A stretch of 64,000 nt of DNA from Hymenopus coronatus. Its lineage: Eukaryota; Arthropoda; Insecta; Mantodea; Hymenopodidae. The stretch is taken from NCBI GenBank assembly GCA_030762935.1, contig CM060890.1:154104129-154168128 (forward strand), given 5' to 3'. The number at the start of each line of letters is the position of its first letter. The first letter of the stretch is position 1. The translations under genes were made by a program, and so were the position numbers. The notes beneath the pieces were generated by a model that was given only the letters and a program-made list of their open reading frames with translations, ran no database searches and was not told the origin of the DNA. Positions 36,443-48,989 of the stretch are shown here, piece by piece.

Positions 36443-37949
36443 TGTTTATATATCATTCATCAGCATTTCATAATATGATTTAGATTGTTTAATGCAAATA
36501 ATACTGTGCATTGAATGTAAATTTATACAAGCTTGTACTAAAATGCCAACACACATTTAATTACAAGATGGCTGAGGTAAACAAATTAGTCATAAGTCTA
36601 CAATGCAGTATATGGTTTAAGTTATATAACGAATGTCAAGTATACACTCCAGGAAAAAGGGGCAAAGTTGGTGGTTATGGTTAAGATAAAAATATTGCTT
36701 AAAATCTGGCATTGTTTCACTAAGAATTATATGTATAGTGTACACATTAGTTAATTTTGTAGTGAATTATTTTTCTGCGTGAGAGAATATGAAACAATTA
36801 TTAAAGTGTCTTTTCACAAAGTTATTACAACCAAGCGGCAGCATTTTTCAGGTTAGGTAATGACTGATTTTTTATTCCTGTGTTCTGTAAGCTTCATACC
36901 TTTCAGTATAATTCGGGAAACGAAACAAGTTAATTCCCTTAATCCTCCCTGTAGCAGGACAACCTCAAAAGGCAATGTTTTCTTTCAGCAGACTGTGTGC
37001 ATTTTACAGCTATGAAATTACAGCCACGTTAATTTTTTTCAAATTCAAAACATGTCATCAAGATGACCAAAATTATACTAGGAAACAGAATGCCAGTATG
37101 GGCTATTGCATAGATTACGTCTATTGTTTCACAGTTCAGTTACCTAATGTGTGAATAAACGGAATTAACTGATAGTAAGTCCTATCTTTATAATTTTATT
37201 TCAGAATTTTCCTTTATTTAGTCCAACATTTCTTTGTTGAACCTTGACTCGACACCGGAAGTCCCTATTCCAGTCAACAGGCTCTGTAGACGATTTAGTA
37301 AAATACCTTCCTCTTCGAGAATATGTTGCTTTACATACCACAGGAAATCGAGTATTGTGCTAATTACTGAGCACCGTAAATTAGCTGGCTAGCTTACGAA
37401 CGCTCTTAAAAATTGATGGGTAATGTATGTTACAGCTCTTTATCAGTATGCAGTAGTAAAGATATACTTGAAAATGAAGACGTTAGTGATGCAGAAGAAC
37501 ACACAAATCAGCATTATTGAAAAATAAGGAACGTCTATTGCTACTCAAAATTATTACATTTACACAGAATGCTATCTTCTTAGTAACTTAAAGCACTAAT
37601 TGTTTCAACTTGAGTGTCTGTAGCTATATTTTTACTTCTAGTCAACTAAATATGAGAAATAAGAGCCGTGCTGCTATCTATGATTAGCAGCTGGATGTTC
37701 GTACTCGCTACGTTAGCGCCCCACGTGGCAACAAATACCACCAAAGTAAACACGTAAGGCAGGGTAAAATAATTAATGCCGGACTAGACTGATCTTGTCA
37801 TGGATCGTTGTCAACTCAATGATGGAAGTATGAGGTCCAAATCTTTGCGACGGATTTGTTTACAACTGACGTTGTGTCTAGAATATAACCAACTCTATAT
37901 CGACCGAGCGGCACTTCCACTCTCCCGTGTATTGAGCGCAAGTCGCTAA
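36443..37949. other. AT-rich spacer between duplication copies
   Basis: No protein family, RNA gene or tandem array seen. Short frames only. Confidence 0.5.
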
Positions 37950-38152
37950 AATACCAAACTTGGTATACAAGTTTAGTACCTCCCAAGGATGTGACAAGAA
38001 AATTCCCCTTTACATAGAAAAATTTTCGAAAATTTTGATTTTCCCAAAAATGGCTGTAACGATTTTCATTAAATTAGCGTATATTAAAGATATTTACATG
38101 AATAAAGAGATCTTCAGAGGCTATTCCCAGAAAATTCAAGATACACACATAC
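37950..38152 (+). repeat. R1 fragment with internal inversion
   Basis: The plus-strand R1 body (AATACCAAACTTGGTATACA to TATTTACATGAATAAA) is followed without a gap from about 38108 by GAGATCTTCAGAGGCTATTC and CCAGAAAATTC, the reverse complement of the next R1 stretch. This makes an inverted junction. Confidence 0.75.
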
Positions 38153-38242
38153 AACTTTAAATAGAAGAGTTCGAAAGTTTCGGGCAAGTCAAAGTGTGAG
38201 CTAATCGACTGCTATCTTCGTTTGGTGTCGTTTTGAAACAGC

Positions 38243-38246
<4 letters not shown>

Positions 38247-38276
<30 letters not shown>
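38247..38276. repeat. (GT)n microsatellite
   Basis: About 15 GT units directly upstream of a SINE. Confidence 0.95.
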
Positions 38277-38278
<2 letters not shown>

Positions 38279-38284
38279 AAACTA

Positions 38285-38631
38285 CGGTTGTCTCCTTAGC
38301 GCGGTGGTAGCGTTGCTGCTTACCAAGCGGGAGACCTGGGTTCGATCCCCAGTACCGGCGTGGGGATTTTTCCCCCGCTGGGAGACCTGGCCCGGGGTGC
38401 ACTCAGCCTCGTAAGGTCCCTGGGGGGCCATTTGAGGAGCTACTTGATGGAGAAGTAGCGGCTCCAGGTCACGAGGACCGCATTAACCGGCCGGGGGGGC
38501 TCGAGGCGCTGATCACGTCTCACCCTCCAATACTGCACCCCATCCATGACGTCTGTAGTGGACCGAGATGGGGGACGCAGAGGCCGGGCGGTAGGCCAAG
38601 GTTCCCCGTGAGCTGTCGTGCCATGGAGTTA
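38285..38631 (+). mobile_element. GC-rich tRNA-derived SINE
   Basis: The tRNA-like head has TAGCGCGGTGG (A box, from 38297) and GGTTCGATCCC (B box, 38339-38349) within a perfect CTGGG/CCCAG T-stem. The anticodon arm is imperfect. The GC-rich body contains GAGGAGCTACTTGATGGAG and AAGTAGCGGCTCC, sequences I associate with a SINE family widespread in polyneopteran insects. It is much richer in GC than all flanks and abuts the left edge of duplication copy 2. No A tail is seen. Confidence 0.75.
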
Positions 38632-39690
38632 TATTAATACTCACATAACAAATAAAATGTGATCTTGAATTTTCTGGAAATAGCTTCTGTCGACTTGTTC
38701 ATTCTGGATGAATTTTGCATTACTGGTAAATCGTAAGATATACACAAAATTTACTGCACAAAAATGTAGATCTCGTTACAACACACAATTTGTCATACAT
38801 TTTTGTTGTAGAGATGACCGTTTCCGAGATATTCCTTGTTATTGGTTTCAGTTTTAAACTACACATGTTCTCAAACGGGATCACGTTAGTTTCAATTCTC
38901 CTTTGTTTTTCTAGAAATACAAAGCAAACCGAACTTAAATTTTCACATATCGATCGGCTTTTTAACAATTTGACGATCGTTTAGGAACCAAGTAGTTAGA
39001 ACAATTGTGTTATTGTTTATCTCGTTTATCAAACTTGGTATTTAAGTTCAGCATCTTCCAAGGAAAGAAGGTTTTCAAGAACCCCCCTTCACGGGGAAAA
39101 TTTTTCGAAAATTTTGATTTTGTAAAAAATGGCTCTAACGATTTTGATTAAAATATCGTACGTTAAAGATATGTACCCGACAAATAATATGCATATCTTG
39201 AATTTTCTGGGAATAGCCTCTGAAGACTACTTTATTCTGGAGGAATTTTACGGAATTGCGTATAACTGGTAAAACGTAAACGATAGACAAAAATTTATCA
39301 CACAACAATTGTGCAGCACATTAAAATACAGAATTTATGTTATATACATTTTTTTTCGCGGAGTTGATCATTTTTTAGATATTCGTTGTTTTTTTTTTTT
39401 TTTCAGTCTTGAAAAACTTATACTTTTGTCATACAGGAATTTGTCAACTCCTGTCCATAGAAACAAGGGAACTTCAGTCACATAGAAACCAGCTTTTGAC
39501 TATCCCTTGAACCTATGCTATTCCCTTATTTCGCTTCTACTTACAAGGAAGCAAGTAAGTAATAAGACTATTTTGTGCTAATTTATTCTCGATTAGATGA
39601 AGTAAATAGAAGCAAAAGCTTTTTAACAATAATTTGTTGCAGAGATCTAGAGAAAGTCATGAATGGAACACATCAGATTTTTTTTAATGT
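38632..39690 (+). repeat. R1 chain, duplicated part, copy 2
   Basis: Matches 24387-25440 base for base apart from small indels, for example the loss of GATGCGACACG at about 39064. It carries two truncated R1 copies in forward orientation. Confidence 0.85.
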
Positions 39691-39879
39691 GGAACCTCGG
39701 AAAAGTTGCAATGCACCGCCATGATATCGGGTAAGGGTTCTTTCAATCTAATAATTCGTATAATATTGCATTAGCAAAGGTTGCTATTGAATCGGATATT
39801 TGAACTGAAAACGCCAAATATCGAATTTTGTAACATTTTCTCCAAGGTTACTCATCCCGGATGATACTAAACAGATTTC

Positions 39880-40108
39880 AAGGTCCCAATAGCTTAGTGC
39901 TGCCATGTTAGACTGCGTCACACACGCTATTGGCTAGGAGGAGGCCAATCAGGACGTTGCTGGAACACAGCGCTCTCGGGATCACTGCAGGCACACGACG
40001 GTTGTAGTTCTCTAGCCAGTGTGGCAGTTGGTGACAGACAACGTGGTCGAATACTTGAGTGAGAGACAGACATTACGTGCAGTTGAAAAATCGTGCAGGT
40101 AAGGAGGT
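39880..40108 (+). promoter_or_regulatory. Promoter-like block with consensus 5' splice site, copy 2
   Basis: ATTGG at 39929-39933, CCAAT at 39945-39949 and the donor CGTGCAG|GTAAGGAGG with GT at 40099 are all preserved relative to copy 1. Preservation is not proof of function given the recency of the duplication. Confidence 0.35.
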
Positions 40109-41514
40109 TTTCTTAACTTTTGAAAATAACACTAAAAGTTGTAGGAACATGGTAGTTGGAACACAATTTTATATAACTAAACACTTGACGATTAAAATTC
40201 TGAAATTTGGTTTTCATTCTAGCCCTATTTGAGGTGTTTAGTAACCACATAAAACATTCTAGCGTTTTGTTATTTTGAATTCAAGAGCATTTGACGTTTC
40301 TGTTTGGTGCGTTATATCGTAAGTAGCTGTTGCTCTAGGTACCTACGTTATTTTGACTTGGTTCTTGCTGAAATAAAGGGCTGGATTTGCATTACGAAAC
40401 GTTGTAAAGGTTTGGGGAAATGGATCTCTAACTTGGAGACGGTTATCATTTATAATTGTCATTATTTTTCATTATCTGACTATTTTGGTGGATTTAAGGC
40501 ACCTGACATCACTTTGTATAGCTAAAACATTTAACGTTTAAGATTTCGAAATGTGGTTTACATAGTTGTGCTAATTTAAGTTTTAGTAATCATACAAACC
40601 ATTCTGTTCGTATTCACCTTTTGTGTTGGACATTGCATACTTTGTCAACTGCATTTGACGTTTCCAGTTAGTGCATTATTACGTAACGTGGACATGATTT
40701 TGTACACTTCACGTTTCGGGTTGCGAAATCGTATTTACTTGCAATCTTAGTTTTACGTTTCTAGTAGTCGTACAAAGGATTCTGCGCGCAGTCGCAGTTC
40801 TTCCTATATCATTTTGAACTAGACTACATTTAGTGTTGCATTCACGTGAGCGCTGGTTCTGCAGTTATCGACTCAAGTATGAAGACGTACACTTCTCCAC
40901 ATTTGAAGATTAGGAAGTGTAACTTGAAACACAACGTTTAGAATTCGGGAATCTATTTTTGCCCAAGTTTACGGTTTCAATAATCCTGTAAAACATTTCG
41001 GTAAGCAGTCTCCAATAATTTGAATTAAACTGAGTTTAAAACATACGAGTTGGTGTATTTACGTAGTAAAATATTTTAAAGCACGTAACATGCGAACAAT
41101 TTTGGAAAGTTGTTCTTTAGCTGAAAGTACAACAGGCTTAGCTGAGTAGAAGATCTTTGTATTGAAACGTTATCGTAACACATTTCTACAATAACATAGT
41201 CTGCTGATGTCCGTTTAAATGGCGTACTCTTGGTTTTATAAATATACGTAGGGTTTTTACCTTAAACTTTCATTTAAATTTAAGTAAAGGGGCACCAAGT
41301 TTGTTTAAATTACCGTCTGTATCAGAACACGCCATTTTCTTTTGTTTACGTGTTCAGTATTCTTACCCTCCTCGGCGTTTTCTTATCAAAGCGTGGAGCT
41401 GCATTGCTTTTTCACGTCAACGAAATATCCTATATCTGGTAATTTCATTAAATAAATAACAGGGGGAACGAGATAAAAATTTGGATACATTCACACGCCT
41501 TTTTCTACTTATTC
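40109..41514. repeat. Degenerate tandem segments downstream of the donor, copy 2
   Basis: Counterpart of 25861-27270, with small indels and no conserved frame. A local insertion, TTCTTCCTATATCATTTTG, lies at about 40798. Confidence 0.45.
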
Positions 41515-42400
41515 TGTAAAAACTATTCTTAAGAAGAAAGTGTTCTATCTACTTCATGCTCATAGACAAATGGTCCTTTAGTTCCTTCTAAGCAGAAGGG
41601 AAACAAGGGCTAAAACGATAGTTAAATCTTTTAAAAGTTGGTCACAATATGAAACAACTTAAATTCGGTTCTCTTTGCAAAGGTCACAAATAAAATGAGC
41701 TGAAACGAGAGACTATTTCCCGTTTGACACAAGTTAGTGGTTTAAAATTGAAACAAATAGCCGAGAATATCTAACTCTACAAAATAAAATCTGATGTTTT
41801 AGTCACGTGATTCGCTCTACTTGTTTGAGCAAACAAACTATTCTTTTGTCTACTTACTTGCTTTCTTGTTAGTAGATGGAGAAATAAGGGAATACACAAG
41901 GCTAAAGTATAGTCTAATATTTTAAAATCTGGTTGCTATGTGAACAATAGAAATTCGATCCGTAAACAAGAGATAAAACGAGACAGATCCCGTTTGAGAA
42001 AAGTTACGTAGTTTAAAATTTAAACCAATAACAAGGAATGTATCGGAAACGGAAGACTCTACAACAAAAACTTGTTTTTAACGCGATCTACATTTTCTGT
42101 ATAGTACTTTTTTTTGCAGCTCGCAGGTTTACTAGATGTGTAAAATTCTGCAAAGCTCGTGCAGAATGAAGATATTTTCAGAAGCTATTCCACGAAAATT
42201 CAAGATACATTTTATTAAGTAAACATCTTTAATGTTCGGTATTTTAATAAAAATCGTTAGTCATTTGTCAGACTTTTATAAATTTGTTTCTATTTAAAGG
42301 GTGGTCTGGGGTGGGGATTTATCTGAAAATCTTCGTGTCGCATCCTGGACATAAATATCACGTATGGTGTTTAACGGTCTTCTCGTTTTTGAGCTACACT
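41515..42400 (-). repeat. Two minus-strand R1 copies, copy 2
   Basis: Counterpart of 27272-28140, the same landmarks in reverse orientation, again ending at GAGCTACACTGTTCCCAG before Sat62. Confidence 0.8.
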
Positions 42401-42427
42401 GTTCCCAGACTAGAACCCGTGCCGCTC

Positions 42428-44382
42428 TCGCTCGTAAGAGACGAGAGTGAGTCTCGTGTTGTATCGAGAACTGGTGCTCACGAGCGAGGCGACTCGTAAG
42501 CCACGAGAGTGAGTCTCATGTTGTATCGAGAACTGGTGCTCACCAGCGAGGCGACTCGTAAGCCACGAGAGTGAGTCTCATGTTGTATCGAGAACTGGTG
42601 CTCACCAGCGAGGCGACTCGTAAGCCACGAGAGTGAGTCTCGTGTTGTATCGAGAACTGGTGCTCACCAGCGAGGCGACTCGTAAGCTACGAGAGTGAGT
42701 CTCATGTTGTATCGAGAACTGGTGCTCACGAGCGAGGCGACTCGTAAGCCACGAGAGTGAGTCTCGTGTTGTATCGAGAACTGGTGCTCACGAACGATGC
42801 GATTCGTAAGCCACGAGAGTGAGTCTCGTGTTGTATCGAGAACTGGTACTCACGAACGATGCGATTCGTAAGCCACGAGAGTGAGACTCGTGTTGTATTG
42901 AGAACTAGTGCTCACGAGCGAGGCGACTCGTAAGCCACGAGAGTGAGTCTCGTGTTGTATCGAGAACTGGTGCTCACGAGCGAGGCGACTCGTAAGTCAC
43001 GAGAGTGAGTCTCGTGTTGTATCGAGAACTAGTGCTCACGAGCGAGGCGACTTGTAAGTCACAAGTGTGTCTCGTGTTGTATCGAGAACTAGTGCTCACA
43101 AGCGAGGCGACTTGTAAGCCACGAGAGTGAGTCTCGTGTTGCATCGAGAACTAGTGCTCACGAGCGAGGCGATTCGTAAGCCACGAGAGCGAGTCTCGTG
43201 TTGTATCGAGAACTGGTACTCACGAGCGAGGCGACTCGTAAGTCACGAGAGTGTGTCTCGTGTTGTATCGAGAACTGGTACTCACGAGCGAGGCGACTCG
43301 TAAGTCACGAGAGTGTGTCTCGTGTTGTATCGAGAACTAGCGCTCACGAGCGAGGCGACTCGTAAGTCACGAGAGTGTGTCTCGTGTTGTATCGAGAACT
43401 AGTGCTCACGAGCGAAGCGACTCGTAAGTCACGAGAGTGAGTCTCGTGTTGTATCGAGAACTAGTGCTCACGAGCGAAGCGACTCGTAAGTCACGAGAGT
43501 GAGTCTCGTGTTGTATTGAGAACTAGTGCTCACGAGCGAGGTGACTCGTAAGTCACAAGAGTGAGTCTCGTGTTGTATCGAGAACTAGCGCTCACGAGCG
43601 AGGTGACTCGTAAGTCACGAGAGTGAGTCTCGTGTTGTATCGAGAACTAGTGCTCACGAGCGAAGCGACTCGTAAGTCACGAGAGTGAGTCTCGTGTTGT
43701 ATCGAGAACTGGTGCTCACGAGCGAGGCGACTCGTAAGTCACGAGAGTGAGTCTCGTGTTGTATCGAGAACTAGTGCTCACGAGCGAAGCGACTCGTAAG
43801 TCACGAGAGTGAGTCTCGTGCTGTATCGAGAACTAGCGCTCACGAGCGAGGTGACTCGTAAGTCACGAGAGTGAGTCTCGTGTTGTATCGAGAACTAGTG
43901 CTCACGAGCGAGGTGACTCGTAAGTCAGGAGTGTGTCTCGTGTTGTATCGAGAACTAGTGCTCACGAGCGAGGTGAGCCACGAGTGAGTCTCGTGTTGTA
44001 TTGAGAACTAGTGCTCACGAGCGAGGTGAGCCACGAGAGTGTCTCGTGTTGTATCGAGAACTAGTGCTCACGAGCGAAGCGACTCGTAAGTCATGAGAGT
44101 GAGTCTCGTGTTGTATTGAGAACTAGTGCTCACGAGCGAAGCGACTCGTAAGTCAGGAGTGTGTCTCGTGTTGTATCGAGAACTAGTGCTCACGAGCGAG
44201 GTGAGCCACGAGTGAGTCTCGTGTTGTATTGAGAACTGGTGCTCACGTGCGAGGTGACTCGTAAGTCACGAGAGTGAGTCTCGTGTTGTATTGAGAACTA
44301 GTGCTCACGAGTGAGGTAGCCACGAGAGTGAGTCTCGTGTTGTATCCAGAACTAGCGCTCACGAGCGAGGCGACTCGAGTAA
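42428..44382. repeat. 62-bp CpG-rich satellite (Sat62), copy 2
   Basis: About 32 units like those of copy 1. Most are full-length 62-mers; shorter variants (GAGGTGAGCCACGAG) cluster from about 43970. The unit makes paired hairpins from CACGAGA/TCTCGTG. Right flank ACTCGAGTAACTACAGACGG is identical in both copies. Confidence 0.95.
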
Positions 44383-44612
44383 CTACAGACGGAGTAGTTG
44401 ATGTATGATCCGTGTATTAACTAGGGACCGCATTTTTAGGTTTTAATCTATCTTCCCCGTGTAAATTAGATAGTTTCAAGGTACTTTTGTTTGGGTGCTA
44501 ATCTTGTTCAGCCTAAAGAAGCTAAATGGCGCATTAAGACCTAAAACTCGCTAACTTTTTTTTTTTTCTTCAGTTCATTTGAATTAACAATTTTTGTTAA
44601 CAATTAGTTTAG

Positions 44613-44786
44613 TTTTATTTTGAGTGCACATGTGGGGTTATCCGGGGAAAGAATGCTCTTGGTATAGAAATTGCGCGAATGAAGTATGCGCCAGTGACAT
44701 CTTGCGATGTTGAAAGATCTTTTTCTGCCTATAGGAATATATTAAAGAACAGCAGAAAATTTGCAAATGTGGCTGGTTGTGTATAG
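44613..44786 (+). pseudogene. hAT dimerisation-domain remnant, copy 2
   Basis: An open stretch of 57 codons ends KYAPVTSCDVERSFSAYRNI and a further 15 residues. KYAPVTSCDVERSFS is a classic hAT C-terminal motif. Copy 1 has TAA in place of the TAT before GCGCCA, so copy 2 keeps the older state. The T-run plus CTTCAG acceptor-like site ends at 44573, upstream of an in-frame TAG at 44610, so this is not a clean exon. Nothing else of this transposase is seen nearby. Confidence 0.75.
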
Positions 44787-45838
44787 CAACAGTGCTGCCA
44801 AGTGAACTTTATTTTATGTGAGTGCTATATATTAAAACATGTGCTTGATGTGTTAATTACAATGTTCTAGCACGCGTTTACAGTGTAATACATTGTTTTA
44901 AAACACTGCTTCCGTGAAGTAGAATAGTTTTCATATTTTTATCTATTAAAAGGTTTTGTCGTCGACTTGTTTAAATAGGTAGGAGCATTGTTTAAAAGCC
45001 TAGAGAAAGCGAGGAAAATTCTTTATAAACCTAAAGAGGTTAAAAGAAGATAAGACTGCATTTATAAAAAGCAAAATAAAACTCCGGGCCCTATTAATAA
45101 CACAATATGGCTCATGGTTGTATATATGTATATCCAAACGCGTCATTAATGTTAATGACACACCTATCATTTGCATATAATTTATAGTTAAACTTCAGAT
45201 AGAACCGAAAATAGAATTACTTCATGCAACATAAGCTTCTTAGAGCAATAAAATATTTAAATACTTATTTGTAGTAAAAGTGGAAACCACGTACATTTAT
45301 ATCTGCAGATTCTGTGATACCACATTTCCTTTTTAACCCGTTCTCTAGCGCGAGTTATTTAAATGTCCTGCCTGTCTTTAAATCTCAAATCATTTAAACA
45401 GATCTTGGGCAAATATTGCTGTAGTATATGTTGTTCTCGTTTAGATAAACATGCATAGTTTTATCAACTTTTAGCCCATTTTAACAATTTTATAGACTAT
45501 TTCCTAATCACCTGAAGTAATGTCATCACTTCTGGTATGTTAAGTCTCGATGCTTGCACCCGGCAACACAGTTCGTGACGTATCAGTTTCTGCAGCTGCT
45601 GTGATCTTGAATAAAATGAAACTGTCCAGCGTTGCGATTTATAAACGGAATAGCACTTCTTCATCCTATACAAACGTTTTAGTCAGCAACAGGGTTGCCA
45701 AGTTATATGACTGGCAAAATTTAGCTGTCGCGGAAGACGGATATTTGACGGATATTATTAGCAATTAAGTAATATTATATTGAGTTTCTTTAGAAAAACT
45801 GTCACGGATGTAAATCTTTGTGTACCTACAAGACATGA
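44787..45838. other. AT-rich duplicated spacer, copy 2
   Basis: Counterpart of 29745-30797; no recognisable gene other than the short frame listed next. Confidence 0.5.
45550..45768 (+). CDS. Unrecognised 72-codon frame, copy 2
   Basis: Same frame as at 30511, starting MLAPGNTVRDVSVSAAAV and ending ISN. The five replacements relative to copy 1 include G to W and V to G, which are not conservative. No family recognised. Confidence 0.15.
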   Translation: MLAPGNTVRDVSVSAAAVILNKMKLSSVAIYKRNSTSSSYTNVLVSNRVAKLYDWQNLAVAEDGYLTDIISN

Positions 45839-46310
45839 GTGATGGGAGTATTCGAATGCAAAATGTCGATGTATTCGACTCTTGAAAGTTCTCGAATTCT
45901 GAATGTTTGATTCGAATCCTTCACTCGGATGAGTTCTCGTTTGAATAAGTCCTGAATGCTGTATTCGAATCCTGCTCTCGGATATGTGCAGGTGCACCGA
46001 GAATCGAGATCTCACATCTGATTGGTGCTTTTACTTAAAGGTCATTCTAGCGCTTGGATCGTGTAGGGGAAGAGTGGGGAGAGGGTTGAGCACGCTGATA
46101 AGCAACCTACGAGATAATCACCGGGCCAGAATAGAATATGAGAGTAAGCTATCAAGTAAAGCTATGAACTTCTTATCATTCCAAAGCTAACGAACGATTC
46201 CCATACATATACGTGATCGTATTTTAATTTTATTTCGTGTTATAACGGAATGTGCGATCGGTTAGGGCAACGAATGAACAATATTAGAAACGATTGCATA
46301 CTATCTTCTC

Positions 46311-46346
46311 AACCCAGAGGTTCTGGGTTTGATTCCCAGCTGGGCA
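46311..46346 (+). repeat. Single tRNA T-arm-like 34-mer, copy 2
   Basis: Counterpart of the triplicated unit at 31285-31383: CAGAGGTTCTGGGTTTGATT then CCCAGCTGGG. Confidence 0.75.
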
Positions 46347-46449
46347 GGAAATTTTCTTGAATCAGAATCATTCCCTATCCCTAACAGAGTCGGATGTATG
46401 CATGTGGGAGTGCATGTGTGTGCATTTTTATAGCATTTTAAAACTGAAA

Positions 46450-47430
46450 AAAAAAAGTGTTCCATTCTCATGACTTTCTCTAACTGTTCCATACACAAAA
46501 CTATTCTTTCAAAAGATTATTCATCTTTTACATTATGGTAATTGAGAAAAATATTAGCAGAAATGGTCCTATTACTCGCTTCCTTGTAAGAAGGGAAATA
46601 AGGGAATACGCTAAGCTAAAGTAATAATAAAAACATTTAATAGCTGGTCGTTATGTGAACGAAAGACGCGGTTCGCTTTGGATGGTCCAGCTTGAGAAAA
46701 CTTAGGTATTTTAAAACTGAAACCAATAACAAGGAATATCTTGAAAATGGTCAACTTATGTTTTTAACTAGATCTACATATTTATAGTAAGTTTTCGTCC
46801 ATCTCTTACGGTTTAACCGTTGTGCAAAATTCTGACAAACTCGTGCAGAATAGAGAGCTCTTCAGAGGCTAATCCCAAAAGTTCAAAATATAGATTTCAT
46901 CTGTCATGTAAATATCTTTAATACACGATATTTTAATCAAAATTGTTAGAGCCATTTTTGAGAAAATCATTATTTTCGAAAAATGTTTCAGGTAAAGGAT
47001 AGCTGGGGTTGGGGGCTTTTCTTGAAAATGTTTCGTGTCGCATCCTTGGAAGATACTAAACTTAAAATACCGAGCATATATTTCCGTTGAACACTCGATA
47101 TCGAATTTTTGGGTGGAATACAATACCTTCGTTAGCTACTATGGACATTGTTATGCACATACGGCTAGAGAAAGTAAAAATGCTTTTTGGACTCAGGGGA
47201 CCTCAAAACGTATATTTCCGATGAAATCACGGTATCGAATTTGTGGGTGGAATACAATACCTTCGTTAGCTACTATGGACATTATGTACAAACGGCTAGA
47301 TAAAGTAAAAATGCTTTTTGGACTCAGGGGACCTCAAAACGTATATTTCCAATGAAATCTCGGTACGAATTTTTGGGTGGAATACAACACTTTCACTATA
47401 CACTGTGTATGTACATAGCACGTGTAGAGA
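46450..47430 (-). repeat. Minus-strand R1 copies, copy 2
   Basis: Counterpart of 31487-32340, but with three tandem R1 5'-end units (GGGTGGAATACAA near 47106, 47240 and 47371) in place of two, 131-134 bp apart. Confidence 0.8.
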
Positions 47431-48266
47431 AAGTAAAAAGAATAAGAAAGCCTACAGTCCAGCGAGAAAGACACCAGCAGTTGTTTTACCGGTCAAGGCC
47501 CTGATGTAACCATACAAATTAAAGGGGGCTATAACAACCAAACAAAAGAGCACAAATTCTGATGTGTTCCTTTCACATGACTTTCTCTACCTGCAAACAA
47601 ACTTTTCTTACAAAACATTACTCTTTAATTATTTCGTGCTAGTCCGGATAAATTGTAGCAGATTGGTATTATTACTTATTTCCTTGTAGGTAGAAGGGAA
47701 ATAAGGCAATATACTAGGCTAAAGCCATAGTCAATATTTTAAAAGCTGTCGCTATGCGATTGACTTTGAAATTCGATTATCTTTGCATGGCTATGAGTAA
47801 TACAAAATAAACACGGATGACGACTACCTGTTTGAGAAAACTATTAGTCAAATTTTAAACCTATAGCAAGAACTATCTTGGAAATCGTTAACTGTACAAA
47901 AACAAAACAAACAAAAAATAAATAAAAAACTTACATTTTATGTCATGTAAATATCTTTAATATACGTTCTTTTAATCAAATTGTCAGAGAAATTTTTGAA
48001 AAATCAAAATTTTCGAAAAATTTTCCATATAAAAAGTAGTTTAGAGTGAGGGATTTGCTTGAAAATCTAAGTGTCATATGCTTAGAAGATATTGAACTTA
48101 AATATCACGTTTAGTATTAATCAAATTTTCGTTTTTGAGATTTGCTCTTACGTACACACATGGGCTTTTTCAAAAATGTTTATTTTATATTATTAAGGCG
48201 TCCTGAAAACATTTATTTCCGATGAAATCTCGGTATCGAATTTTTGGGTGGAACACAATACTTTCT
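47431..48266 (-). repeat. Extra minus-strand R1 copy, absent from copy 1
   Basis: After about 120 bp of unplaced sequence, a fresh R1 copy begins at GATGTGTTCCTTTCACATGA (near 47560) and runs to GGGTGGAACACAATACTTTC at the palindrome. Copy 1 goes directly from one R1 5' end to the shared TAGCATAAACAAGTGC. Confidence 0.75.
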
Positions 48267-48378
<112 letters not shown>

Positions 48379-48654
48379 CATAAATAAGTGCTAGAGAAGT
48401 AAAATACAAAGCAAAACAATATTTAAGTCAATGTGCGCTGCAGTGAATTGCTTAGAAGTATACCATCCAAGATTACATTTTGATGAACGGCAAAACAGTA
48501 AATATATAACACATTTCAATGTTCAATTTCATTTGCAATAGTATTTTCCGTTTTCCGTTCATGAAATATGTTGTCTTAAAATGTTAACCAAAGAGTAAAA
48601 ATTTTCTGTGCAGCTATCACAAATGAGCATGCTTAAATAGGTTTTCTATACTGT

Positions 48655-48868
48655 TTAACGCCCGCCTTCACTACACATGGCACCGCAGGCGATGACACTG
48701 ATGATGCATGGAATGAAGATGGAGCATCAATGGAATAAGATGGCTGGGGAAACCCGCCTCTGCGCCACTTTGTCCACCACAAATCCTGCATGTGCTTGCC
48801 TGGGATCGAACCCGGGCCGCCCTTGGTGGTATTACCCTCGGCCTCGGCATGACCCTAAATAGGTCGTT
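48655..48868 (-). mobile_element. tRNA-derived SINE, copy 2 (first)
   Basis: Nearly identical to 32600-32815, with B box GGTTCGATCCC on the minus strand. Confidence 0.65.
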
Positions 48869-48989
48869 ATCCAGATGATTGTAATTATTAAATCACATCC
48901 ACCGATCAAAAGTGACATTCCAGAAGCAACAGTCATAGTCACAGTGATAGTCATTTGAAACAAGCTAATATTAGTTTCATTTGTGGACG

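Noticed and set aside
38289..38365. tRNA-Gly (ACC)-like gene
   Set aside because: D-arm and T-arm look right and an ACC loop can be drawn, but the acceptor stem does not pair and a SINE body follows directly.
47540..47600. Hammerhead ribozyme in the R1 end (CTGATGTG resembles CUGAUGAG)
   Set aside because: A short stem ATGTG/CACAT follows, but the required GAAA after stem II is absent, so the core is incomplete.
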